64,000 nt of DNA from Rachycentron canadum (lineage: Eukaryota; Chordata; Actinopteri; Carangiformes; Rachycentridae), in NCBI GenBank assembly GCA_038496675.1, contig CM076655.1, positions 21,548,518 through 21,612,517 on the forward strand, written 5' to 3'. The notes below the pieces were generated by a model. The model searched no databases. It had not been told where the DNA came from and was given only the letters and a program-made list of their open reading frames with translations. The translations under genes were made by a program, and so were the position numbers. Of this stretch, positions 10,680 to 21,015 are shown piece by piece. Numbering within the stretch: the first letter of the stretch is position 1; each line of letters starts with the position of its first letter.

Positions 10680-10965
10680 TGACCTAATGGCCCATTTGCA
10701 TAACATCCTTCTCTTTCATTGACCGACATGACACCAGTGTGTAAGGCTGATAATAAGTTACAGATCTCTGGAGTTCATTTATGGTCCCCTCATTTCCCAG
10801 AATACACTTGTAATAAGGAAGCTCCTGTTGCCTAGCAACTCCTGGAGCTAAAATTGGACAGCAGCTGAGCATGAAAGTCATTTCATGGAGCAAGGTAAAG
10901 AGGATGCCATCTTTAGCCCTCACATTAGATGGCTTACTGGTGATTTGGTGTAAGTATGATTTTTA
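10680..10965 (+). repeat. Local duplicated non-coding element, copy A, right half
   Basis: Aligns by eye with 12990-13270 at high identity. Shared words include CCTAGCAACTCCTGGAG, TAAAATTGGACAGCAGC, GAGCAAGGTAAAGAGGAT and AGCCCTCACATTA. It contains a palindromic RFX X-box at 10827-10839. Confidence 0.8.
10827..10839. promoter_or_regulatory. RFX X-box, copy A (GTTGCCTAGCAAC)
   Basis: A perfect palindrome matching the RFX family motif (GTYNCC, short spacer, RGYAAC). It lies inside a stretch almost unchanged between the duplicate copies. Confidence 0.5.
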
Positions 10966-12047
10966 AATGAAGAAAAGCCCCTAAAAACTTTGGACTTTGA
11001 TGCACTTTGAACACAATATCACCCCGTGTGGTGATATCTGGTATTACAAAAACATTAATACCTGTTCTGTGACATCTCTAACAGTCGGTGTAATTCAAAG
11101 CCACCAGTGTGGAAGGAATCATGATGACGAGTATGGCGTTATTGAACTCTCTGTCAACGTGGCTGCACTGACCATTTGCCGGGCTCGGCAAGAACACCTC
11201 CGTCCCTCTGAGGGCAGATTACATCTTTGATGCCGTAATTGAAAGTTCACAAAGGATTTATTTGAAACCAAAACTCGTTGGTGTTTAAGTGAGGCGGACA
11301 GGTTATTAAGTTTCTTTCACAGCATGATCATCTTATTTCTCAGGGGCTGTTTCACTGGTGCAGATGTACTGTCAGTTGAAATAATCCTCCAAGTCACTGG
11401 TGCATATCCTGGTGAGGACAAGCGACATTAAGCAATGTTATCATTTACTCAGTGAGTATCAGCAATAGTTTTTTTTACTTGTCAGTCTGGCTTCAGCCAC
11501 AGCCTGGCGTTGGACATCCTCAGCTCCTCCAATATTATTGGCATATTCTTAGACTGTAAACAAAAATAAAACAGGACAGCAGGGGGCTTATTTTCTGTTC
11601 ATATCTGAACCTCTTGTTGTTTATAAATAGTTTCTGAAATCATGGATTCAATTTCCTCCAGAGGTTATCTTCCAAACAATGATGTTTAATATGGTTGCTG
11701 CAGGCTATGATGATGAGTCCGGCTGAAAGGACACAACAGGAAAGATGTCGTTATTTATTATATTTACTAATATCATCCTTATTTAAAAGCTGGTCTTTGT
11801 TGACACTCACATTCCCCACATGGTCAAATTTTAAACTGCGTCACTACAGCAGTGTTTTGTTCCACTATTACATTTGGCCACATCCCACTGAGCCCTCTAT
11901 CAGCAGAGATAATCGAGGCTGCTTAACATAACAGGAGATAACCAACCACGTTCCCTCACCTTGTCAATAAAGTAAGAGACCAAAACAGAGATTGCACCAC
12001 AATCTCACACAATCCGAAGACGAACAATGTTCTTCTCTTAGGTCTTT

Positions 12048-12051
<4 letters not shown>
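10966..12051. other. Non-coding spacer between duplicate copies
   Basis: No gene seen. Short open frames at 10997-11230 and 11695-11931 have no recognisable domain. Confidence 0.4.
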
Positions 12052-12095
<44 letters not shown>

Positions 12096-12103
12096 TGTGT
12101 GTG
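12052..12103. repeat. (GT)n microsatellite
   Basis: An almost pure GT run of about 50 bases with one GA interruption near its right end. Confidence 0.95.
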
Positions 12104-12596
12104 CCTTCTGCTGAAATGTAGCATTCAGATTTCATAGACAGCTTGACTGTGCATCATCAATGGAGTAGTAGTTTTTCATTGTACCACCTCAGTCTCATCT
12201 AATACAGGTCAGTAGATTTCATTGGAAAGTTTGTGGAGCCAGATAAACATAAAAATGTACTGTAATGCTTTTCCATCAGTCATGTATGCAATTATGATAG
12301 ATACATAATATATATGATATAATATAAAGATCTAAATAATATATGAGCTTTGTTTTCTTAATTCAGTTCATTGATCACTGAGCACTGATCCCAGTTATGC
12401 AAAGTAATAAAATATTAGGAGTTATGCTATACAGACTTCTGCATTTCTCAGATGCTGATGAAATACTGATAAAATTTAGGATCTCTTTCTGTCTGCAAGG
12501 CTTGATGGGCAGACTTAGCAGTAAAGGACAAAATTATGTCATTCATCACACCTCAAGTGTTTCCTTACAATGTAAAGATGAGGGAGAAAAAAAATG

Positions 12597-13275
12597 ATTT
12601 AATTAATAAAGGGCAGTGTTATCAGTCAGGTGTTGACTCTGAGTAGTTATCTTCAAGAATGAGGCAACTGGATCCCCTCTGGCAGATGATAAAGATGAAG
12701 CTAATGCTCCGCAGCAACAGTTAATCTTTGCAGTTAATGTGAATGAGAGGATTCATTAATTTACACAGCAGCACATCAAAGCTACTGCCCATAATATTCC
12801 CTGGCTAAACTGCCGTTTGCAAATTGAACTTTTCAGTGTCCTAAAGTGACTGTGGCTTTCTTTGCTCAACCTTTTCAGTGGCCCCAGGCATCAATTTAAA
12901 AATTTTAAAAGCGCTAAATTGTCCCTTCTCTCTTACCATCCACCCACTGCACTGGCACTGAAACTGTGCCGTCATCCTACACTAAAACAACTCATTTACA
13001 TAGCACCCTGCTTTTTCACTGACCCATATTATAACGTAAAATGTTGAAAGCAGATAATAAGTTACAGTTCTTGAGAATTCGTTCGTTGGGTCCATCATTT
13101 CCCAGACTACACCAGCAATGAGGATGGCCCTGTCGCCTAGCAACTCCTGGAGATAAAATTGGACAGCAGCCAAGCATGAAAGTCAGCCCATAGAGCAAGG
13201 TAAAGAGGATACCATATTCAGCCCTCACATTATGGCCTGGTGGTGATTTGATGCCACTTATATGAGCAACAATTT
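12597..13275 (+). repeat. Local duplicated non-coding element, copy B (contiguous)
   Basis: The compact form of the element, about 680 bases. Its left part matches 9430-9680 and its right part matches 10680-10965, in the same order and orientation. It likely shows the ancestral layout before an insertion or further duplication split copy A. Open frames in both right halves (10684-10923 and 13016-13228, minus strand) give similar peptides only because the DNA is duplicated; they have no known domain. Confidence 0.8.
13132..13144. promoter_or_regulatory. RFX X-box, copy B (GTCGCCTAGCAAC)
   Basis: Differs from copy A by one base that the degenerate RFX motif tolerates (T to C in GTYNCC). The 16 bases from CCTAGCAAC through CTCCTGG are identical in the two copies. 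Confidence 0.45.
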
Positions 13276-13859
13276 GAAGTAAAAAAAAAAAAAATAATAA
13301 TAATAATTCAATCTGGTTGTAAATATTATTTAGAGACTGATAATGAAGGTGTGCCTGTGAGGACTGATGGGGGTAGTTTGTTCCAGGTGTGAGAGATGAG
13401 TTAGTTCTGTTAGACTAAACTGAGCTAACTGCGCTTTGGACTGGACAATAAAAATATTAGTATGAAAAGATTGTGAAAGGCCACATTAGCACCAGAGATG
13501 TCCATAATGTAAGAATGTTGGTATGTATGTAATGTATGTAATCTAAATGACTATAAAGCATTTCAGAACTCTTTGACAATTGTTATAATAACATATATCT
13601 AATATATCTATCTTATCTATGACAGGTGTTTGTTATGTTGCCTTTTGATTTGGTTTGATCTGGTTCAGTAGGAGCCAGCTAACATCCACAAGAAACAGCA
13701 AAAGGCCAATGTCACAAACTGGCCTCAGTGAATGTAACAAGAAGGGCGTCCATGCAAAGGAATACAATGCTTTGGGCAAAAAGGGAGATAAATAAGCAAC
13801 GGGGGTATGGAAATCAGCAAATGTAGCCAACGCAGTGCATGCGTGAGTAGCACATGTTG

Positions 13860-13985
13860 CCAAGGTGTGCTATCACAGAGCCAAAGGGCAAACATGCACG
13901 AACGGGCCCCAGGCCCCTGGGTTTGAACCCAGAAACTTCTTGCTGTGAGGTGTGAGTGTTAACCACTGCACCAGAAGCAATCAAA
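13860..13985 (-). mobile_element. tRNA-derived SINE, minus strand
   Basis: Read on the minus strand, the sequence has the head of a common fish SINE: GGTGCAGTGGTTAACACT, then CACCTCACAGCAAGAAG, then GGGTTCAAACCC. The last is a pol III B-box at 13919-13930. Degraded, and its right boundary may reach about 14120, where more repeat-like sequence continues. Confidence 0.7.
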
Positions 13986-13999
13986 AAGCTGTTGAAAGG

Positions 14000-16900
14000 G
14001 GGAGAACAAGTCAGCACATAGGCCAGCTTTTATATTTGAGAAGGCCCAGGTGACCCGCATCAGCCTTACAACCCTCCCTTGCCTGCTGAGGGGGGCCAGG
14101 ACAACCTTCATCTCAGTGGGAGGGGTGTGACACCGACTCCATTAACTCAGGTCAAACTAAGTTTGATAATTATCATCTTCTGTTCAGTAAAAATCAATGC
14201 TGTACAGATTCACTGTGTATTCTTGTTTGCTAACTGTTAGCAAACCAAAACTGCTCCCATTTCTACATAATTGTATCTATTGTTAATTGTTATTGCTTGA
14301 CCATTTGTTTACTTGTTGTGCTATTGTTTACTTTAGACTGTGCATCTTTATATTTTTAGTTAATTGGATGAAACTCAGTTGTGTTGTCTGTTTTTCTGTT
14401 GCTATTTGACTATGCATCACAAATGCATTTTACTCTAGTATTTTACTCTGTTTTAATATTTGTTATGTATTGTAGTTTTATGATATTAAATATTGACTAC
14501 ATTGTACAAAAACCCAACTAGCCATGAAAATTAGTAGCACGTGTATACAGTCTATAAGATTATAGACCAGTTAGTAACCTGTTTTTCAGGTCAGACATTT
14601 TCACTTGTCGCAGCAGGAGAAGCACAACTGAGACCAATTTGGTTAACAATGCATCAGCTCCATCAAGTGTCCCAGAGAGCTGACACAGACAGACCCTGTC
14701 ATCGGTTACACCTGTGCTTCTCCTTCTTATGAAATGCCAACATGTGTGCTGTGATAAAGGTCCATAGCTCCACCCAGTTTCAACCTAAGTCACATCCAAT
14801 CAGACAGAGGGAGTGAAAACACTTAGTTTCAGAGGGCTGCAAATCTTTACTTAGCAGAAATACTCTGTTGGTCTTTCCATGTGAAAATCTAACAATATCC
14901 TTTTGTAAATACTCCTTGCACCACACTTTGTCTGGTAGTGCTCGTAGTAAAGTATGGAAAAGTACAAACTATTTTATGCACCACAATTCGTCTTCTTTCA
15001 TACTGTCTTCATTCCAGTAGACAAAATGTTCATTAAAAATGGCCCAGGGTTATTTTTTGAGATCATGTTGCTCACCGTCCAAGTGGTAAATTGATCTGTT
15101 TTCTATCTCTTCTTATTTAATAATGCAATGGATTAAAACTGCCAGAGGGTGGCCTTTCCTACTCATTTGAGATTGTTTCTGGTTGAAACTGGTGGAAATA
15201 TTTCTGTAGGTTTATTTCTCTGTAGGTGGGAGCAGCAGTAGCAATGCAGCTTGTGGTTTGACTAGACTCCCTTACAAATCTGCGTAATGTGTAATTTGAA
15301 CTGTTTCTGTCTCTGAATTTGATCACAGACCAACCAAGTACTTTAAAATGTTTTATGGGGAATCAGACAAAGGACTGGTATTTTGGAAAAACATCATAGG
15401 CTGACAACTCAAATACCAGGAAGAAGCCAGGAACATCTCAGGAAATAAAAAGTACTCAGTGGACATTCAAATAAAAAATGTAATACAGTAAAAGGACAGA
15501 TTTGGACACTGTACTTCATTTGTTCCTACAAACACCCAACAGGTGCTGCTAAGAAGAGGTTCATTCATCGACAGGATCACAGCAACGGCTCGGCCCTGTG
15601 ATCCACTCAGTCTATGTAGCCCTGCACAGTTAATGTGTTTTTGTCAGTGGGAAAATTCCAGTGCTGCACCGGGTCCCATGTGGTTGTGGTTTGGGTGAGA
15701 GGCACAGTAATGCGTTTGTGACGCAAGAGGGAGGAAATTGCAGAAGCTTCCTGCACAACTGTGCTTTTGTACCACTTCCAGGTGGATGCCGGGCCAGTCT
15801 GCAGGCAAACAAGACCTCAACAACAAGGAGTGAACGCTGGAAGAAAGGTGCAACAGCGCGGTCTGGAGGCAAGAAGAGGTACCACATCTTGGAAAACCAA
15901 CCCCCCCCAAACTTCCACAACAGGAATTTGATGCAACCAAATCTTCTGATGGATGTTTTGAGGTGAACATTGCACAGATAAATTGAAGCTGTGAAGCATA
16001 TTTAAGTATTATTTCAGTATAATTACATTCAGTAATTGTCAATCAGGTTTATGCAAGGTACCTCTTCATCTGCCATACTGAAACCTGTAAGGGGAAACTG
16101 CAGACCATCTATGCTGTTATGGGATCCTTTCCTTTTCAAAGGATCTACCATAAAAGAATAGTAGAATAACAGAATTACTGACAGACGAACAGTACAAGTG
16201 CAGTAACCAGGCTGATATCTGTTACTGATGTCATATAATATACATAAGTAACTACCTCTTTTATTTCCCTATCAGCAGTCTTGGTCAATGAATTTATTTG
16301 CCTGATTCTGAATGTGTTGGTTGTCAAAGCTCAATTTCTATAATGTAGGCAGGATCGATGCTCACATTGACCAGTGTGCAGAGAATATGCAGCTCAAAAA
16401 AGGCTGAAATCGAGACTTCAACTTAAAATTCTTTTCACATTCGTGATACAGATCATTTTTCCTCTGAGCAGGAGAAGGTTATGTACACTGACACGACACC
16501 CCTGGGGGCAGTAAATGGAGCAGTGAATGACTGTGTGATTGTTTTCAATGATTTTATTTGAATATTTGATTGTATTGCAGTAAATTGAGTTTGCTGTAGG
16601 TATATTGGATTTTATGTGCATATTATGTGTAATTGTCATAAAGGAGTAATAGTAGATTTCTGAGAATATGTGACAAGAACAAGATATAGTAACCCCATAG
16701 GATAGGATTTCAGTTCGATTTAATGCCTGCACAAAACAACCTATCAAATTCTAGTTTGTGCTGGTCTAACTGGAGTTACCTCTAAGATTATCAGGATGAA
16801 CAAAGGACCAAGACTTTCATTATGTTTGTGAAGATTCTCAGTTATTCTCTATCATGGTTATAGAGAAGTTGAATCAAGGGCAACTGGACTTGAAGAACCA

Positions 16901-18370
16901 GGGATTCTGCAGAACTGAAGCAGCCTTTTGGATGAGAGGTAAAACCTCTTTGCATTTTCAGGTTTGAAGCAAAGTTTAGCACAGTGTGGGCTGCAACCCT
17001 GTAAGGCAACCGATGGTATATTTTTAACCTCTAGCACCATCTGGTGTTTGATCCTGAAAATGAAGAAAATGGATTTTCTCAACGAAGTCTTCGTATATGA
17101 CTGAGATTCCAAAACCTTCAGACGCTTAACAGTTGGATGTGAAAATGTTTTGCAGTTGTTCAGGAGGAGGTGAAGAGGAGATTGACTGTGACCTGTGAGT
17201 CCACCTAGGTCCATAAATATTGAACTGATTCATTATTTTTAGAGTTCAGGCTTTTGAACATCAGAATTGCTGTATTTATCATTAGATTAAAATACTATTT
17301 TTTCTTTCAAACTAAGTGTTTTATCTTTGTGTTCATTTTTGTAATGGCCATTGTTATTGAAATTTCCATTTCACTTATGTAATCTCCATCTAATCTTTCA
17401 AAACCCTACAACCTGATTTGGTGTTTGATCAGTCATGAACAAATGTGGAGAAAACACTGCATCTTCTTCTGTTATGCACTGTTCAAAGACATGACAAACT
17501 GTAATGTCGGTGTGTGTACAAAAGACATGACAACACAATTCTCTTCTGATAATGCAACTCATATCAAAAGACTGACACACACTAATCTCAACGCTCATTT
17601 GTGCATCTCATGTTCTTGTTCTCATGATCTGCAGATGCTGAATTAAAATCACAGAAGCACAAGTGTTTACCCTGACATCACATGGACTCTGAACTTGGTA
17701 ATTAATATGAAACTATACACTCTGGAGTTCAGTTTCTAGAGTTGAGACATATGGTGATGAGAAGTAACAGAAATGCTGACAAAGTGCACCTGAGCACTGA
17801 ACCTCCAACGGCTCATGGTGTGAACTTGTTCAGCTGAATGTTGACAGGAAACAATGATCATACTCAGTTGATAAGTGAAGTTAAAAAAAAGTCGAACTGA
17901 GCAATGAGCATGAACTGCTGTTAATTAAAACCACTAACAGTGATTGTTTGAAATATAACAGCTGTCTGAAATATACAAAAGGAAGGGAAATCAGCCTTTC
18001 TTTTGTTTCTCTGCCAAATTTTGACTTCTGAAAGCAAAAGGCAAAAAACGTGAGTTGAAAAAAGAAAGTCAAAACATAAACCAGACAGCCACACACAAGA
18101 TCACTGGTTGACTATCAACTATATCTTGTTACTGTGAATGAATAATGATAATTAAGTTTGTCTCAAAAAAAGGAAAATCCTGATCTGTTGATTGTAAAAT
18201 ATGTTGTAGAGACATTTAAATTATGTAAAACATACCACTGTGATAAATATTTTGTTTAACATTGTTCCACATAAAAAGTGACTGTACGCACATCTACCTT
18301 TACTTTTTAAATCTGGATCAGGCCTTATGCCACTAGGTTGACAGTTGAGTGCTATCAATATGATTAGTGG
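14000..18370. other. Gene desert segment, no gene seen
   Basis: AT-rich unique sequence. A C run at 15900-15908 and a CTCF-like word (CCTGGGGGCAGT) near 16500 are the only features. The open frames (15661-15966 and 16858-17214 among them) lack domains or splice context. Confidence 0.4.
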
Positions 18371-18374
18371 AGGA

Positions 18375-18530
18375 AACTGAGAAATTCACACATGTTTGAG
18401 CCTCAGTCAGACCCAGACTATGGAGTTTTTCAGGAGAGACTTGAAGCTGTATCAGAACAGTTAACTTGTTATGTTGTAACTGGTGGTGACTGACACAGTG
18501 TTAGTGGTTATGCTAATGCAAACGCTCACT
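18375..18530 (+). repeat. Tandem non-coding duplication, unit 1
   Basis: Pairs with 18600-18775 at an offset of about 229-244 bases. Identical words include CATGTTTGAGCCTCAGTCAG and CAGTGTTAGTGGTT, then TGCTAATGCAAA at 18511-18522, a POU/octamer-like site. Confidence 0.7.
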
Positions 18531-18599
18531 CTCTGTACTAACAACGTTTTGGTGACTGGTGAAGGAAAGCATTTATCAAGGTGGTTAGTGTTAGGGGAA

Positions 18600-18775
18600 A
18601 CATTGGAGAGACTCAGCCACATGTTTGAGCCTCAGTCAGATGCAGATTTTGTGAGAAGCCTGTTGCAGCAGACATATAGAACAGTTAGCATCTTTTATTA
18701 TCTTTTACTGTTTGTTAGCTTGCAAATGGCAGTGGCTGACAGTGTTAGTGGTTGTGCTAATGCAAAAACCCTAGA
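18600..18775 (+). repeat. Tandem non-coding duplication, unit 2
   Basis: Second copy of the unit at 18375-18530. The octamer-like TGCTAATGCAAA is preserved at 18755-18766, while the middle of the unit has diverged. Confidence 0.7.
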
Positions 18776-18880
18776 TTGCTGTACTGACAAGGTTTCTATT
18801 TCATTTTGATTTTCTTTCAAGCTTCAACCTTAATCTGCTGTTGAAGTGTAAATAATTTCCAGAGAGGATGATTGGCTAAA

Positions 18881-18913
18881 AAAAATTAATACCTCCAGGA
18901 GGTATTAATTTTT
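18881..18913. repeat. Perfect palindrome, 16-base arms, 1-base centre
   Basis: AAAAATTAATACCTCC at 18881-18896 is followed by one A and then its exact reverse complement at 18898-18913. It sits at the left edge of a LINE fragment. Confidence 0.95.
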
Positions 18914-18914
18914 G

Positions 18915-19275
18915 AGGTGAGCAGGGAAGATTGTGCCCGACCCCTCTCATTCTGGACACAAGCTTTTTGAACCACTCCCCTCAGGAAGAGGTTGTTGTCC
19001 ATCAGGACACACCACAAAAACAGTATTATTCTGCATTTGGCCTCATCAGCAAGGCCAGCGACCTTCTCTGCCACTAATAACTCCTAAGGCCCACTCACAG
19101 AACCTTTGCACAAATTTGTATTGTATTTTTTACAATTTATATTTTTTCTTCATTTATTGTAAATATATCTATTTTGTATTTTTTCTATTTATACCTTCAG
19201 TACTTCAGTATTTAATGTTTGTCTACATTGTTTTTCCCAAAAAAAATTAGTCAATAAACCAGATTCTGATTAGAA
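18915..19275 (+). mobile_element. LINE 3' fragment (L2/CR1/Rex-like non-LTR retrotransposon)
   Basis: The translated start (DPSHSGHKLFEPLPSGRG) is like the degenerate C-terminus of the reverse-transcriptase ORF of teleost L2/CR1-group elements. In intact elements that part reads DPSHPGH..LF..LPSGRR. An AT-rich 3' UTR and an AATAAACCAGATTCTGATT tail follow, a usual LINE ending in fish. It is 5'-truncated with no catalytic domain left. Confidence 0.75.
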
Positions 19276-20850
19276 TTCAGCACTAAAACACTAATGTTAC
19301 TATAGTTTGGATATGAATCTGATGTATGTATATAAATGTAATCCCACTGAGCGCCACAGGGTGACAGTCTCACACAACTATCAGGAGTGAAGCTAAATCT
19401 TTGTTCACTGGTGGAAAAAACTAATGATCACAGAGAGCAGCCCACGGTGGGATGAATACTGACAGAGTCTGTAAATATGAGACACTGAAAAGACGACAAT
19501 ATTATTTACATGAACACACTCGGCCACAGTAATAATTTCAATATCACTGCTGAATATTAGTTATTTTTGGACGTGCACAGCTTTATATATATTATTACAT
19601 CTCTGCTTTTCAGACACAATAGCAAAGTGCAGTTAAACTTTATCACAATTAGTTTCTTCCTTTGATTTAAACTAAAAAGAGACAGACAGACCTGAAAGCT
19701 CACTTCAAAAGAAAAATGAACTATTTATTTTTTTGTAAATATATATATATATATATATATATAGAAATCCATCACAGAGACACTGGGAAACACATGATAA
19801 TAGAGTCCACCTCAGCTCCATATGATGAAGAAGAGAATGAAACTAGTCAGAAGATCTTCTGTGTATTTCTTTTTTCAAGTCAATGAACAGCAGTGCCAAC
19901 CAGATATTTACACTTTACATTTATCCTGAGATTTAAAAGTAGCTCCCTTCAGTCTGTAACTAAAATGAATGTCATTAGAAGTTGGATTTGTTGGTCATGT
20001 TTTCCTTGTTGATGATTTGAATCAAACCTGATTTGTATTTGCTAAAATAAGAAAACATCCATACCACTTAAATGTGTTGAATTTATTTTATATTTACCTA
20101 TTTATACTTTTATATAATACATAACTTATAGTTAAATCCTTCTGCTGTTTGTGTAAATTTAAACCAAAAATAACAAATATTTCCTACAAAACCAGTTGTA
20201 CTATCCTAACTTTCCCAGCTGCTCTTCTGAATGTTTGTGAATGTTTTTTTTTATTTAATAATTTTCCATGAGATAAAAATTGGTAGAAATGATCAACTCA
20301 GAAGAAAAAAATATCCTCATAATTACTCATAATTCATGATTCACTATTGGCACATTTTCTCTCACAGATGGATCTACATATCAAGTTTATCATATGTAAA
20401 CAGACTGTGGTGACCAAGGGGATGATTGTAAGTGGAAATCGATACCATTGTTTCTCTTATCAGACCGTTGTTCTTGTCTATGTTCTGAAATGAAACCTGA
20501 ATATCAGTGGGAGATTTGATACTGGATCCATTTCCTTTGGATGCAGACGAATCTACATGAAATAATCCACAGATTTCTGTCCCTAAATCTGAGAAATATT
20601 GTGGACTATTGTGGATAATCTCAAAATGAATTGTGTCTGTTCTTCACCTCAGACCAAACCATCTGTTCCCTTCTGTTTTATTCCTCCCTTAACTTGCTTG
20701 ACTTAACACACCACAGCCAGGAGGATCCATATCATTTCCAAAGGAATTTAACCATTCACAGCCTCTAAAAACTCCACCTACCTCTAAATAATAGCACAGC
20801 TTTTTTATAGCCCCACTCACTCACTGACTCACACACACACACATACACAC
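19276..20850. other. Gene desert segment with AT microsatellite
   Basis: No gene seen. An (AT)n run lies at 19739-19763 and a short (CA)n at 20830-20850. Confidence 0.4.
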
Positions 20851-21015
20851 CCTTCAATGAATGTTAATGCAATATGGTCGCAGCCTGGCCAGGGGTGGGG
20901 ATTGACTTGTTTCCAAACACTTAATTCAATTTGTCATCGCCATTCAGGGAGGCTCAAGTGGTCTAATTTGTGTTAATGAGGGGTAATAAAGTCATAGCCC
21001 CCTATATTACTGCCA
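20851..21015. promoter_or_regulatory. Candidate conserved non-coding element
   Basis: A non-repetitive block with homeodomain words (AATGTTAATGC, CACTTAATTCAATTTG, TGTTAATGAGGGGTAATAAAG). It is bounded by a CA repeat on the left and GT-rich sequence on the right. It looks like a vertebrate enhancer core; inferred from texture only. Confidence 0.35.

Noticed and set aside
10684..13228. Two similar minus-strand peptides (10684-10923 and 13016-13228) as a duplicated small gene
   Set aside because: The similarity follows from the DNA duplication. A third frame on 12982-13173 is open as well, the frames lack a known domain, and the most conserved part is the RFX motif rather than a codon pattern.
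13860..13985. A functional tRNA gene
   Set aside because: A-box and B-box like words are present, but there is no complete cloverleaf and the sequence matches the head of a fish SINE.
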